Source: Prochlorococcus marinus subsp. marinus str. CCMP1375 (GTDB lineage Bacteria > Cyanobacteriota > Cyanobacteriia > PCC-6307 > Cyanobiaceae). From it: a stretch of 64,000 bases of DNA. Made by a program: the position numbers and the translations under genes. The first letter of the stretch is position 1. Every line of letters begins with the position of its first letter. Shown piece after piece: positions 9,368 through 18,999 of this stretch. The notes below the pieces were generated by a model. It was not told the DNA's origin. It did no database searches and worked only from the letters and a program-made list of their open reading frames with translations. The stretch covers positions 434,001 to 498,000 of the forward strand of contig NC_005042.1 of the NCBI RefSeq assembly GCF_000007925.1, written 5' to 3'.

Positions 9368-10082
9368 ATTGATCTGTAATTGCTACAAGTAGAATTCCTA
9401 AAAGGAATAAAAACAATATTGAAGTTGCTAGTAGCAACATTGTAATTGGATCAGTAGAAGGCGTAATAACTGCACCTGCTATAGCCGAGCCCATAAGTAC
9501 CCATCTCCATGCTGACAGCATTTGTTTCCATTGAACAAGACCAAACAGTCCTAAAAGGAATTGTAAAATTGGAATTTGAAAAGATAAACCTGTTCCAACC
9601 ATTAGAAGCAAAACAAAATCTAAATATTTTTCAATCGACCAAAGAGGCTCAACTACATCTGCTCCATAACTTATTAGGAATTTTAATGCAGCAGGAACTA
9701 GAGCCCACCAAGCAAAAAATATTCCAAATATAAATAAAATTCCTGAACCGGCTACTGCAGGGGCAATTAACCTTTTTTCATTTTCATTAAGGCCAGGTAA
9801 AACAAAAGAGAGTATTTGAAAAACAATATATGGCAGTGCAATTATTAACCCTGCATAACCGGCTACTTTAATCGATACAAACAGAAATTCTCCTGGGGCA
9901 AGTTGAAGAAAATGAATGGAGCCAGCAGGTGCTTCTAATATCTTCACTAATGGCTTTACTAGAAGAAGCGATAAAACAGCGCCAAGTACAATCGCAAAGA
10001 AACTTTTCAGCAATCTTTGACGCAATTCTTCAAGATGATCAAAGAATGGCATTTGTTTGTCCTGAGAAGGCTCTTTTGACAT
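9330..10082 (-). CDS. tatC: Twin-arginine translocase subunit TatC
   Basis: Core receptor of the Tat pathway that exports folded twin-arginine proteins across the thylakoid or plasma membrane. The N-terminal MPFFDHLEELRQRLLKS (about 11-27) is the conserved TatC cytoplasmic motif; six hydrophobic segments follow, with FVLPGLNENEKR in the loop after the second or third helix and ITPSTDPITM near the fifth. 250 aa, normal. Its 3' end overlaps the convergent DUF3067 gene by 38 bp. Its position next to petC, a Tat substrate, suits its role. Confidence 0.96.
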   Translation of the reverse strand: MSKEPSQDKQMPFFDHLEELRQRLLKSFFAIVLGAVLSLLLVKPLVKILEAPAGSIHFLQLAPGEFLFVSIKVAGYAGLIIALPYIVFQILSFVLPGLNENEKRLIAPAVAGSGILFIFGIFFAWWALVPAALKFLISYGADVVEPLWSIEKYLDFVLLLMVGTGLSFQIPILQFLLGLFGLVQWKQMLSAWRWVLMGSAIAGAVITPSTDPITMLLLATSILFLFLLGILLVAITDQFKEQIPPTVHPP

Positions 10083-10250
10083 TTTTTTTTGAGCTGTTCA
10101 GGAAAGTTGTAAATTCTTTTTATTTATACTAATGATATTAATAATAAAATAGAGGCAGATTATTTTTAAGATATAAATTTGAAAAGGTTAAATTATTGAA
10201 TACCTTTAATATATTGGTTCGTAGATTTATAAAAGGTTTTAAGTATTCCT

Positions 10251-10553
10251 TTAGGCAAATCTCCCTCGTTTGGAGGTGTTTTGCCGGTTATTGCTAGATT
10301 TAGATTTAGGGTTTGTTGGATCAGGAAGTATGAAAGGAGGACATTCGTTTAAAGTTGATGCTCCATAAGTCTCATATTCTTTATAGCCTCCCATCTTTCC
10401 ATTGGTTTTCATTAAGGCACTTATAAATGCTAATAGGAGAAATACGGTTGGTGCGCCAATGATTAATGCTGCCCCAAAAATGTAGCCGACTAGAAACTCC
10501 GCAAAAGTATGATTCCCTAGGAATTCATGCGATCCAACAATAAATTCAAACAT
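10251..10553 (-). CDS. Small single-span membrane protein, conserved-looking, unknown function
   Basis: A 100-aa ORF with good coding character: ATG start, one strong membrane segment at about 20-46 (VGYIFGAALIIGAPTVFLLL and following residues), a short loop with KTNGKMGGYKEYETYGAS, and a hydrophilic C-terminus rich in Pro, Asn, Ser and Lys. I do not recognise a named family. It lies between the Rqc2 gene (37 bp downstream) and tatC (168 bp upstream) on the same strand. The aromatic-rich N-terminus and its place near photosynthesis genes are compatible with a thylakoid protein, but that is only a guess. Confidence 0.7.
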   Translation of the reverse strand: MFEFIVGSHEFLGNHTFAEFLVGYIFGAALIIGAPTVFLLLAFISALMKTNGKMGGYKEYETYGASTLNECPPFILPDPTNPKSKSSNNRQNTSKRGRFA

Positions 10554-10590
10554 TCAAATTACTCTGCTTGGCTACAGATGATACGTCATT

Positions 10591-12306
10591 CTAGGCATTT
10601 TTAGTTGATTGCTCTAAATACTTTTGACCATTAGATGGGTAGCCCCATAAAACTTTGCTATCTCTTGGGCTTACCATTCCAGGGGCAGTGCCTTTAAGTT
10701 TTTTAAGTTTATTGGTTGGAACCATTAGAATAGAAACTTTTTTGTTTTGTTTCGCTTTGCTAAACAATGCAGCCAAATCAGCTCCTACTTTTAAATCATC
10801 TTGATCTATTTTTCCATTGGATGCTTTTATAACGACATGGCTCCCAGGACTCTCTTGAGCATGAAACCATATATCACCTTTATTAGCTTTCCTGATACTG
10901 ATTAATTCATTTTGATGATGATTGCGACCTATTTGTATTATTAATCCACTAGGGCTTTGCAGTTGAAGTATATTAGTAATATCTTTTTTTTGTTTAATCT
11001 TCTTAGTTCCTTTTTGTTGTTTTAATAAGAGATAGTTTTCTATATCTTCTTTAAGAATTAAAATATCTTCTATTTTGCTGGCTTTATTTTCTTTAGTATT
11101 ATTCATAATATATTCTAGAAATAGCTCAATTTCATTAGCAAAACTAAGTCTTTCTTTGTGATAGGAAATTCTTTCCATTAAAATTGCTTTTGATCTTTTA
11201 AGCTTTTTGACTTTGTTATAGAGCTTTTGAGCTTGGGCTACTTGTTTTTTGGTTGGATTATTTAAACAAAGTATATTTTCTGCTTGAATCTGAAGTGATT
11301 TAATTTCAGAGATTTTAGAAAATAACTCTTCTTGGGTTTTAAGAGATTTTTCCTCATTTGCCTTTATTCTGATGATGTCTTCAGAAAGTCTTTTGTAAGT
11401 ATGGTTTAATTTTTTGGCTTCTAAGTTGTTTTTGTAATAATTGCCAAGGGATAGACTTATCTTTTTGTAATTATCATCATTTGAGAGATTTGGTTTCCAT
11501 ACTCTATAGGCACTAGGTCCACTAAAGCTAATGCAGAAATTTTCTCTTTCTAAATCTTTTAGCCATTTAGACCATCTGTAATGAAGGCGCTTCCAATCAG
11601 TTTGTGATAATGCTTGAACTTGAAGGTTCAGAAATTCTTCGGCAGATTCTTTCTCTTCACTTGCTAATTGAAGAGATAAGGAGGGACTAATCCCTTGATA
11701 GCAATCCTTTAAAGCTTCTTTTAGTGTTTTTGGAAGCATCGATAAATTACTTTTCCATTCCTCAAACGATTCACTTCTCTTAGGGGGCTGGCCATTTAAG
11801 GGAGGAGGAGGCACATACTTATCACCTGTACCAATTGGCCTTAGACGAGATTGATTTTTGCGCACTTGTTTACCAAGAGTTATTACTTGTCGAGATTCAT
11901 TGAGTAACAAAAAATTGCTATGACGTCCCATGATTTCTAGAACGAGGAACTTTTCAAAATTTTCATTTGGTCTAAATGCAAGACCGAATTCAACTATTCG
12001 TTCGAATCCATTCTGCTTTAATTCGATTAAAGCCATTCCTTTAGTCCCAAATTTTATTTGCTTGCATAAAGTGCTTTCACCAGAAATTTTAGCTGGGGGG
12101 TCTATCTGAACAATGCGAGCTGAATCTGCGTGCCAACAAATTTCGATCCAAATTAAATCTCTTAATGTACGAAAACCGATTTGCAAGGTGTGATTGTCAG
12201 ATTGCTGAACTTTTTCAAGGCGACTTGGCACTATTTCTTTTCGCAAATCTGCCAGCACAGCCTGCAGACTGGTTATGTCCATCATTTGAAGAGGTAAATC
12301 ATTCAT
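10591..12306 (-). CDS. Rqc2/RqcH homologue (NFACT family ribosome quality-control protein)
   Basis: Bacterial Rqc2/RqcH binds obstructed 50S-nascent chain-tRNA complexes and directs alanine tailing. The 571-aa protein has an NFACT-N-like first half (ADLRKEIVPSRLEKVQQ near 16-32), a long charged coiled-coil region rich in Lys/Glu at about 290-420, and a C-terminal NFACT-R domain with GDIWFHAQESPGSHVVI beginning at residue 477 and GTAPGMVSPRDSKVLWG near the end. Older annotations call such genes fibronectin-binding protein. The start could be the ATG at 12306 or the tandem ATGs seven codons later. It is divergent from gmk with 64 bp between starts. Confidence 0.88.
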   Translation of the reverse strand: MNDLPLQMMDITSLQAVLADLRKEIVPSRLEKVQQSDNHTLQIGFRTLRDLIWIEICWHADSARIVQIDPPAKISGESTLCKQIKFGTKGMALIELKQNGFERIVEFGLAFRPNENFEKFLVLEIMGRHSNFLLLNESRQVITLGKQVRKNQSRLRPIGTGDKYVPPPPLNGQPPKRSESFEEWKSNLSMLPKTLKEALKDCYQGISPSLSLQLASEEKESAEEFLNLQVQALSQTDWKRLHYRWSKWLKDLERENFCISFSGPSAYRVWKPNLSNDDNYKKISLSLGNYYKNNLEAKKLNHTYKRLSEDIIRIKANEEKSLKTQEELFSKISEIKSLQIQAENILCLNNPTKKQVAQAQKLYNKVKKLKRSKAILMERISYHKERLSFANEIELFLEYIMNNTKENKASKIEDILILKEDIENYLLLKQQKGTKKIKQKKDITNILQLQSPSGLIIQIGRNHHQNELISIRKANKGDIWFHAQESPGSHVVIKASNGKIDQDDLKVGADLAALFSKAKQNKKVSILMVPTNKLKKLKGTAPGMVSPRDSKVLWGYPSNGQKYLEQSTKNA

Positions 12307-12370
12307 ATGATTAGAAAGATCATTTGGCGCAGAAATTCTTTTTGCTTATCCACTGGATTCAATCAATGCT

Positions 12371-12925
12371 ATGACTAATTACAATGGTTTGATAGTAATT
12401 ACTGGACCCAGTGGGGTTGGTAAAGGAACTCTAGTAAAGAAATTGCTTCTTGAAAATCCAGAGATTTGGCTGTCAATTTCGGCCACTACTCGTACTCCTA
12501 GAGAAGGAGAAATTAATGGTAAAGACTATTTCTTTTTAAATAAAAAAGAGTTTATAGACCTTGTAGACAAGGAGGGGTTTCTTGAATGGGCTGAATTTGC
12601 CGGCAATTTTTATGGAACCCCTCGAGCCCAAGCTCAAGAGAAAATCTCAGTTGGTAAGAAAGTTTTGCTAGAAATTGAGTTAGATGGAGCTAGGCAGGTT
12701 AGAAAGACTTTCCCAGAAGGATTCCAAATATTTATAGCTCCTCCTAGCTTTGAAGAACTTGAAAAACGTATTAGAACAAGAGGTACTGATTCTGAGCTAG
12801 CCATTCAAAGTCGTCTGAACAGAGCAAAAGAAGAATTATTAGCTAAGAATGAATTCGATGCGATAGTAATTAATGATCAGCTAGATATTGCTTTATTAGA
12901 AATAAAAAAACTAATTAAAAGCTAG
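12371..12925 (+). CDS. gmk: Guanylate kinase
   Basis: Phosphorylates GMP to GDP with ATP. The P-loop [10 protein letters not shown] is at 11-20, [19 protein letters not shown] near 37-55 holds the GMP-binding residues, and [15 protein letters not shown] near 71-85 is a family signature; [13 protein letters not shown] follows. 184 aa, normal. The 3' end is 13 bp from the convergent psaJ stop. Confidence 0.96.
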   Translation: MTNYNGLIVITGPSGVGKGTLVKKLLLENPEIWLSISATTRTPREGEINGKDYFFLNKKEFIDLVDKEGFLEWAEFAGNFYGTPRAQAQEKISVGKKVLLEIELDGARQVRKTFPEGFQIFIAPPSFEELEKRIRTRGTDSELAIQSRLNRAKEELLAKNEFDAIVINDQLDIALLEIKKLIKS

Positions 12926-12938
12926 TACTTTTTATTAG

Positions 12939-13073
12939 TTATAGGCCAGGATGGAATAATAGATCTGGTACAAATCTATTCCATTCAACAAGAATACCTG
13001 CAGTAATAACAATCCAAATTGTTGCTACTACTGGAGCAGATCTAAACCATTTGGTAGAGAAGATTTTAAACAT
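12939..13073 (-). CDS. psaJ: Photosystem I reaction centre subunit IX (PsaJ)
   Basis: A 44-codon gene, readily missed by length filters. The reverse strand reads [15 protein letters not shown], then a single hydrophobic span with [17 protein letters not shown], and ends [11 protein letters not shown] before TAA. The YLSTAPV-like N-terminus, WNRF.PD.LFHP tail and length match PsaJ, the small membrane subunit that contacts PsaF and helps dock plastocyanin or cytochrome c6. It lies 59 bp downstream of psaF on the same strand, the standard psaF-psaJ operon of cyanobacteria. Very confident. Confidence 0.97.
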   Translation of the reverse strand: MFKIFSTKWFRSAPVVATIWIVITAGILVEWNRFVPDLLFHPGL

Positions 13074-13132
13074 TTACTTAAGTTTGTAGTGGTAAGTGAA
13101 TAGTTGGTTAAGTAAGTGATGAAATATTTTTA

Positions 13133-13684
13133 TTAGCGAGGACCATTTAAACTAATGTTTTCATCTTTCTCTCTAAGATCACCACTTCTACCTTGTTTAT
13201 TAGCCTCTACAGGCCATGCAGCTCCTTTGATTAAACATTGTCTTGCAAGGGCAAAATCAATGATTATCTCATTTTCAGCAGGGTTTTTAGTCTTTTTAGA
13301 TGCTCTTAGGTATTCTCTGCCAGACCATCCAATAATGCCTGCAACATAAATGAAAATATGGCCCGGAATTAAAATATCCCCTTCATGATGCCTATTTGCA
13401 AGAGCACCCCAAGGTTCGATAGTCGCAGCTATTACAAGATGTGGTAACCCATCATCTCCGCAGGAAGCTTTGCTATATCTCTCGAATCTGGCTATGTCTT
13501 TGGGAGTAGTGGCCTGGCTAGCACGCTCGTTAAATCGAGTATTCTCAGAGCATGTGGTCAGTGCTGAGGCTGTGAAGTCAGTGGCTGCCCTGTCGGCATT
13601 GACAGCTTCACCAGCTGCATTAACGATTGGAGCTAAACCTAAAAGAAGGAAAGCTGATAGAAGAATTGAGAAGAGACGACGCAT
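13133..13684 (-). CDS. psaF: Photosystem I reaction centre subunit III (PsaF)
   Basis: Luminal electron-donor docking subunit of photosystem I. A Sec signal peptide (about 1-23, ending IVNAA) precedes the luminal domain; two cysteines (in LTTCSENTRF and SKASCGDDGLPHLV) match the conserved PsaF disulfide pair. A hydrophobic region with HIFIYVAGIIGWSGREYL gives the membrane span, followed by a stromal tail. 183 aa. It heads psaF-psaJ on the minus strand and is divergent from tsaD with a 75-bp spacer. Confidence 0.96.
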   Translation of the reverse strand: MRRLFSILLSAFLLLGLAPIVNAAGEAVNADRAATDFTASALTTCSENTRFNERASQATTPKDIARFERYSKASCGDDGLPHLVIAATIEPWGALANRHHEGDILIPGHIFIYVAGIIGWSGREYLRASKKTKNPAENEIIIDFALARQCLIKGAAWPVEANKQGRSGDLREKDENISLNGPR

Positions 13685-13759
13685 TAGTTCGAATCCTTAT
13701 TTAACCTGTCTTAATTAGAACAGGATTCACTACAACTACGTTAAATGAGATACGCCTAA

Positions 13760-14833
13760 ATGATGCAAACAGTACTCTCCCTCGAAACAAGTTGTGACGA
13801 GAGCGCCGCAGCTCTAGTGAAATTTAATGAAGGAAAATTTGAGATTTTGGCAAATTCTATTGCCTCTCAGGCCAATGAGCATGCTAAATGGGGAGGAGTT
13901 GTCCCAGAAATAGCATCAAGAAGACACCTTGAGAGCTTGCCTTTTTTAATTCAAGAGGTTTTCAGTCAATCTGGGATTAATTTCTCTGATGTAAATGCAA
14001 TTGCAGCAACAGTTGCTCCTGGTCTAAGTGGAGCATTATTAGTTGGTTCAGTAACAGCTAGAACATTGTCCTGTCTTCATGATCTCCCGTTTTTAGGTAT
14101 TCATCATTTGGAAGGACATCTTTGCTCTGCTTTGCTTTCGGAGAATCCTCCCGTTCCTCCTTATTTAGTGTTGTTAGTAAGTGGTGGTCATACTGAGTTA
14201 ATCCAAGTAGACAGAAATTTTACTTATAAAAGGGTTGGGAGAAGCCATGATGATGCTGCAGGAGAAGCCTTTGACAAAGTTGCAAGGCTATTAGGTCTTT
14301 CTTATCCAGGAGGACCTGCTATTGAGAAATTTGCGAAAAAGGGAGATCCTGCCAGCTTCCATTTCCCTAAAGGTAGAGTTTCAAAGCCAGAAGGGGGGTT
14401 CTATCCTTATGATTTTTCGTTTAGTGGACTTAAAACAGCTGTATTGCGAAAGGTAGAAAGTATTAGATCAGAAGGAAAACAAATACCTTTAGCCAACCTT
14501 GCGGCAAGCTTTGAAAATGTAGTTTCTGAGGTTTTAGTGGAAAGAAGTGTCAAGTATGCTTTTGATCATGGACTGCATTCATTAGTAATGGTTGGAGGAG
14601 TTGCAGCTAATACTTGCTTGAGAAAGATGATGGTAAGCAAAGCAGAAGATAAGGCTATTGATGTTTATATGGCACCAAAAGCTTTTTGTACTGATAATGC
14701 TGCAATGATAGGCACCGCTGCATTAGTACGTTTAATATCTGGAACAAGTCCTAGTTCATTAGAGCTTGGTGTCTCAGCAAGGTTTGAATTAGATCAATCT
14801 GATCTTTTATATAAAAGTGAACCCCCTTTTTAA
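13760..14833 (+). CDS. tsaD: tRNA N6-threonylcarbamoyladenosine transferase TsaD
   Basis: Catalytic subunit for the t6A modification at position 37 of ANN-decoding tRNAs. ASKHA fold: [14 protein letters not shown] at 6-19, metal ligands His116 and His120 in [16 protein letters not shown] near 140, [13 protein letters not shown] and [10 protein letters not shown], and a C-terminal metal-binding Asp in [10 protein letters not shown]. 357 aa is normal. Two ATGs are adjacent at the start, and either may be used. The partner genes tsaB, tsaC and tsaE are not in the window. Confidence 0.96.
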   Translation: MMQTVLSLETSCDESAAALVKFNEGKFEILANSIASQANEHAKWGGVVPEIASRRHLESLPFLIQEVFSQSGINFSDVNAIAATVAPGLSGALLVGSVTARTLSCLHDLPFLGIHHLEGHLCSALLSENPPVPPYLVLLVSGGHTELIQVDRNFTYKRVGRSHDDAAGEAFDKVARLLGLSYPGGPAIEKFAKKGDPASFHFPKGRVSKPEGGFYPYDFSFSGLKTAVLRKVESIRSEGKQIPLANLAASFENVVSEVLVERSVKYAFDHGLHSLVMVGGVAANTCLRKMMVSKAEDKAIDVYMAPKAFCTDNAAMIGTAALVRLISGTSPSSLELGVSARFELDQSDLLYKSEPPF

Positions 14834-14871
14834 ATGCCATTTATAGCTTCCTTTTTAATAAGCTTAGATTT

Positions 14872-15054
14872 ATGAACTCTCAATCCACTAATAAAGAAAA
14901 AAAAGAATCTACTCAATCTGTTGAGAAGAGCGAACTTAATGCCTGGAAAAGAGGGTTTACGCCTCAAGCAGAAATATGGAATGGACGTATGGCTTCAATA
15001 GGATTAATTTTAGGGTTGATTGTTTTGATTCTTATTAATAAATTCTACGGGTAA
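14872..15054 (+). CDS. hli: High-light-inducible protein (Hlip), CAB/ELIP/HLIP superfamily
   Basis: Single-helix chlorophyll-binding stress protein. Of 60 residues, the first 25 are a charged tail and the rest carry the signature AEIWNGRMASIGL (33-45) with the pigment-binding Glu34, Asn37 and Arg39, running into one membrane span to about residue 57. Such proteins protect photosystems and assist chlorophyll recycling in high light or starvation. It follows tsaD by 38 bp on the same strand and is followed by a roughly 190-bp spacer with T-rich runs. Prochlorococcus strains carry several hli genes; which class this is cannot be told from here. Confidence 0.93.
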   Translation: MNSQSTNKEKKESTQSVEKSELNAWKRGFTPQAEIWNGRMASIGLILGLIVLILINKFYG

Positions 15055-15248
15055 AAAAATTAGCTTTTTTTCTCTAATGTTTTTTTTTCATTATCTCCTA
15101 TGGATCGCTTACATTATTTAGGTTATTAATTAGTTTTGCAGGGATTTAAAATACGAAATTCAAACTCTTTCAGAATAGTCATTAAGGTGATTAGTCTTAT
15201 TCAAGATCATTTTGGAGTTAATTCTTTTGATCGGATTTATTGCTTTCT

Positions 15249-16445
15249 ATGACTCCTGAGCGTCTAGGACTGCTTTGGGGAGTCACTGTTTTTGCAGGTG
15301 CTGGAGCAAGACTCTTGTCAGTTATTACTGGCTTCCCTGGAGTTGTTTTGCTTCTACTCTCTGGTTTATTGATAGGTAGATCTGGACTAGGACTTGTTGA
15401 GCCGCTTGACTTGGGTCAAGGCCTTGAAATAATTGTGGGCTTACTAGTGAGTCTAGTTTTGTTTGATGGAGGCTTAAACCTTCGATTACCTGGAGACACT
15501 ATAAAAACAACAGTTTTTCGTATTTTAGTAATCAGGCTGTTTATTTCTTTTGCGGCAGTATGGATAGCTGCTCATCTTCTTGCGGGATTGGCTTGGAATG
15601 TTTCTGCTGTATATAGCGCAATTGTTCTGGCAACTGGTCCAACTGTGGTTACTCCTCTTGTACAGCAGATTCGATTGGCTGCACCGCTAGGAGATGTTCT
15701 TGAGGCTGAAGGATTGGTTTTAGAGCCTGTGGGAGCAGTTTTAGCATTGCTTTTACTTGAATTATTGGTTGGAGACCTTCATGGATGGAAAGAACTGGTG
15801 TTTGGTTTATTAGCAAGATTGGGTGGAGGAGTTGCTATTGGATCATTCGCAGGATGGATTCTTTCCGAAGGCCTTAAAAGAATTAAGGCTGATTCAGCAA
15901 TAGGAATAAGGCTTCAAATAACTTTGGGGGTTTTGTTTTTGTTATATGGAATTTGTGAATGGATTCTGCCTGAGTCAGGATTACCTGCTTCTGTTGCTGC
16001 AGGTTTCATTGTAGGAAGAAGTCCATCGATTGAGGTCGACAAATTAGATGAATTGATTAGAGAGTTGGCACAATTAGCTATCACAATGCTTTTCCCACTT
16101 CTTGCTGCAGATGTTTCTTGGAGTGAATTAAGCCCTTTAGGATGGGGAGGTGTGAGTTGTGTATTGGTATTGATGCTTGTGGTTCGACCAATGGCAGTAA
16201 GCCTTGCAACTATTGGCTTGCCATTGGATTTTAAACAACGTTTATTCCTTGGTTGGTTGGCCCCAAGAGGCATTGTTACTGCTGCAGTTGCGTCACTTTT
16301 TGCTATACGACTTGAACAAGCAGGAGTATTAGGCGCTGGTCGACTTCAAGGGTTAGTTTTTTTAACTATTTTAATGACTGTAGGTATTCAAGGGCTAACA
16401 GCAAAGCCATTGGCTAAAAAACTGGGATTACTTGCTGAGGATTAG
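15249..16445 (+). CDS. Na+/H+ antiporter, CPA1 (NhaP-like) family
   Basis: Cation:proton antiporter with 11-12 hydrophobic segments over 398 aa. It carries LVSLVLFDGGLNLRL near 75-90 and TGPTVVTPLVQQI near 130, and the glycine-rich and acidic intramembrane positions expected of CPA1 proteins, ending WLAPRGIVTAAVASLFAIRL in the last third. It probably exchanges Na+ (or K+) for H+ across the plasma membrane, useful in sea water. I chose the ATG at 15249; the frame opens with a TTG three codons earlier. There is no cytoplasmic TrkA-like tail. It converges on gltX with a 19-bp gap. Confidence 0.88.
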   Translation: MTPERLGLLWGVTVFAGAGARLLSVITGFPGVVLLLLSGLLIGRSGLGLVEPLDLGQGLEIIVGLLVSLVLFDGGLNLRLPGDTIKTTVFRILVIRLFISFAAVWIAAHLLAGLAWNVSAVYSAIVLATGPTVVTPLVQQIRLAAPLGDVLEAEGLVLEPVGAVLALLLLELLVGDLHGWKELVFGLLARLGGGVAIGSFAGWILSEGLKRIKADSAIGIRLQITLGVLFLLYGICEWILPESGLPASVAAGFIVGRSPSIEVDKLDELIRELAQLAITMLFPLLAADVSWSELSPLGWGGVSCVLVLMLVVRPMAVSLATIGLPLDFKQRLFLGWLAPRGIVTAAVASLFAIRLEQAGVLGAGRLQGLVFLTILMTVGIQGLTAKPLAKKLGLLAED

Positions 16446-16464
16446 AGAAATTAAAAAACTTTAT

Positions 16465-17907
16465 TTATAAACACCTTTTAATTCTTGCTTGGTCATTCTC
16501 CATCATTGCGAGAAGTCCCCATGATGTGATTAAGTCGGGGCCTTGAAGGGTACCAAGTAAAGCTGCTCTAAGACTTTTCATTATTATTCCTTTCTTTATA
16601 TCTAATGATTTAGAACAACTAGTTATTAATTCAATAGCTATTTCATTTTCTTTCCCATGCCAAGGAGTTTCCTCCAATTTTCTACATATGAATTTCAAAG
16701 CTTCTTTAGCTCTTGGTATTTCTAATTGTTGAATCGCATCTTTTTTTAGCAAGGGCTCTTCAAAAAAGACTCTGCTTTCTTCAATCCCATCATTTATGAG
16801 AATAAGTGATGGCTTAATTAGATGGACAAGTTTTAACCCCCAGTCTTTACTGGATAAATTCCAACCTTCTTTTGTCCAAAGAGGGATTAGGGAATCAAGA
16901 AGTTTTTCATTTGACCAATTATGTATTTCTTGAGAATTTAGCCATTGAAGTTTGTCCCAATCAAACTTTGCACCTGCATTATTAACTCGATCAAAGTCGA
17001 ATACTGAAGAAGATTCTTTTAAGGTAAATTTTTCTCCCATCCCTTCAGGAGGAGACCAGCCTAGAAGAGTCATGTAGTTGGTCATTGCTTGAGATGTATA
17101 ACCCATGGTTTTAAAATCGCTGATTGAAGTAACACCATCGCGTTTAGAAAGCTTTCGGCCATCCTTATTTAGGATTAAGGGTGTATGAGCAAATGATGGC
17201 TCTTTAAAACCAAGGGCCTTATATAAAAGCAATTGTTTTGCTGTATTCGCTATATGGTCTTCTCCTCTGATCACATGAGTAATTTCCATTGCCGCATCAT
17301 CTAATACAACAACCAAGTTGTATAAAGGATCACCAATTTCATTTGCTGGAGCTCTTCGAGATATAACCATATCCCCCCCTAAATCTTTACTATTCCAGTG
17401 AATAGGACCTCTAACCATGTCGTTCCAATGGACAGATTCTTCATCCTCAATTCGAAAACGGATCACAGCTGATCTTCCATCTTTAATAAATTTTTGTTCT
17501 TGTTCTTTCGTTAGTTTTCTATGACGATTGTCATAACGAGGGGCTTCTCCAGAATTGATTTGAGCATCTCTCATTGTTTGCAACTCTTCTTCAGTTGCGA
17601 AACATCTATATGCAAGACCTTTATTAATCAAGCTCTTAATAGCTTCCTTATGTTCATGAATTCGCTTGCTTTGAATGATTGGAGCTTCATCCCATTTCAA
17701 TCCAAGCCATTGAAGACCTTCAAGGATATTAGAGGTGAATTCATCTTTCGATCTCTCTTTATCAGTATCTTCTATTCGAATCAAGAAGGAACCTTTGTTT
17801 CTTTGAGCAAATAACCAGTTGAATAAAGCAGTTCGTGCAGTGCCTATATGCAAAGAACCTGTTGGACTAGGAGCAAGTCTTACTCTAACTTTCAAGTTTT
17901 TAGTCAA
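16465..17907 (-). CDS. gltX: Glutamyl-tRNA synthetase
   Basis: Charges tRNA-Glu, which also feeds the C5 pathway to heme and chlorophyll via hemA/hemL. Class I signatures: [19 protein letters not shown] with HIGT at 20-23, and KLSKR at 252-256. The catalytic core and the helical anticodon-binding C-terminal region are present; 480 aa is normal. The start codon is TTG, only four residues before the conserved [11 protein letters not shown], and no other start fits. The tRNA-Asp gene ends 8 bp upstream on the same strand. Confidence 0.95.
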
Positions 17908-17915
17908 TTTGGAAA

Positions 17916-17989
17916 CGGGACCGACGGGATTCGAACCCGCAACTTCCGCCGTGACAGGGCGGTGCTCTAACCAGTTGAACTACGGTCCC
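17916..17989 (-). tRNA. tRNA-Asp (GTC)
   Basis: The reverse strand folds into a 74-nt cloverleaf: acceptor GGGACCG pairs with CGGTCCC, the D-arm contains AGTTCAACTGGTTAGAGC, the anticodon loop reads CCTGTCACGG with anticodon GTC, and the T-arm is GCGGGTTCGAATCCCGT. The CCA is not encoded. It lies 8 bp upstream of gltX on the same strand. Confidence 0.97.
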
Positions 17990-18156
17990 AAGGATTAGCG
18001 AACTTTTTTAAAAGTCCTGCTGGAGGTGTCTTAATGCCTTAAGTCTGGCAAAAGAAGTATCAACCTATCACCTCACTTACGTCAACCCTTTAAAAAGCTT
18101 GCTTTAGAGATTTTTCGTTCTTTAAAACAATTTGTTAGAGATGAACACTTCCAGCT

Positions 18157-18345
18157 TTAAGGGCGAAAACCAGCTGGTTCAATAAGCCTAACTTGATTCC
18201 CTCTAGCAGTAAATTCTCGACCTTGATCGCTTTGTACTACAACCCTCCCACCAGATTTGACTCGTATTACACGTGCCCTAACCCAGCCAAGAGCTGCAGA
18301 CTCAAGGACTTTTACTACATCACCTGGTTGAAGATCTAACTCCAT
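18157..18345 (-). CDS. Small conserved-looking protein, SH3-like, unknown function
   Basis: A 62-aa protein from the ATG at 18345 (MELDLQPGDVVKVLES) with alternating hydrophobic and charged residues, GWVRARVIRVKSGGRVVVQ and NQVRLIEPAGFRP, suggesting a small beta-barrel like SH3 or KOW modules. I do not recognise the family by name and assign no function. The frame extends 22 codons upstream, but that part runs into the tRNA-Trp gene, so the internal ATG is the better start. It sits between tRNA-Trp and tRNA-Asp on the same strand, possibly in one transcript with tRNA-Trp and rplS. Confidence 0.7.
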   Translation of the reverse strand: MELDLQPGDVVKVLESAALGWVRARVIRVKSGGRVVVQSDQGREFTARGNQVRLIEPAGFRP

Positions 18346-18381
18346 TCGTAAAACAAAGAAACTGCTATAAGGGTTGTCGAA

Positions 18382-18454
18382 CGCGCCGTGGAGGACTTGA
18401 ACCCCCGACATCAGGTTTTGGAGACCTGCGTTCTACCAACTGAACTAACGGCGC
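18382..18454 (-). tRNA. tRNA-Trp (CCA)
   Basis: A 73-nt cloverleaf on the reverse strand: acceptor GCGCCGT pairs with ACGGCGC, D-arm TAGTTCAGTTGGTAGAACG, anticodon loop CTCCAAA with anticodon CCA, and T-arm CGGGGGTTCAAGTCCTCCA. CCA is not encoded. It lies 62 bp downstream of rplS on the same strand. Confidence 0.97.
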
Positions 18455-18516
18455 ATTGTAGATGCCCTAGTACCAATGTTGTGACAATGGTATTTGGATC
18501 GAACGAGGTCAAGACC

Positions 18517-18999
18517 TCAGCGATCGAAGCGCTGCTTGACTCGAGTGGCTTTACCAACACGATCACGCAGATAAAAAAGCTTCGCTCTTCTCACTTTACC
18601 GCGACGCTCAACTTTAATAGAAGCGACTTGTGGGCTATGCACCATGAATACTCTCTCGACACCAACTCCTTGGAAGATGCGACGGACAGTAATAGTTTGA
18701 TTTAACCCTCCATGACGTTTAGCAATAATTACTCCTTCATAGGGCTGAACTCGTTCTTTATTCCCTTCACTTATGCGCACTCCTACACGAACAGTATCTC
18801 CTACATAGACCTCAGGGACTTTCTTTTTTTGTTGTGACTTCTCAAACTGAGCAATAAGAGCCTGAGCGCTTAGCTTTGTTTTTGAAGGAGAGTCCTTAGG
18901 TTTAGTCTCACGGGTTGCCTTTGGAGTTGCTTTGGAGGACTCTTCAATTTCATTGCTTTCCTCTTTGCTTGGAGAGGTATTTTTTAAATCTTCCGTCAT
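18517..18999 (-). CDS. rplS: 50S ribosomal protein L19 with acidic/lysine-rich N-terminal extension
   Basis: Large-subunit protein at the 30S-50S interface. The conserved core begins near residue 45 of the 160-aa form ([16 protein letters not shown]) and includes [30 protein letters not shown] and FLRDR-like [15 protein letters not shown]. The typical L19 is about 115-120 aa, so roughly 45 residues rich in Glu, Lys, Ser, Thr and Pro are extra. I chose the ATG at 18999; another in-frame ATG at 19044 would add 15 more. Followed by tRNA-Trp on the same strand. Confidence 0.93.
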   Translation of the reverse strand: MTEDLKNTSPSKEESNEIEESSKATPKATRETKPKDSPSKTKLSAQALIAQFEKSQQKKKVPEVYVGDTVRVGVRISEGNKERVQPYEGVIIAKRHGGLNQTITVRRIFQGVGVERVFMVHSPQVASIKVERRGKVRRAKLFYLRDRVGKATRVKQRFDR

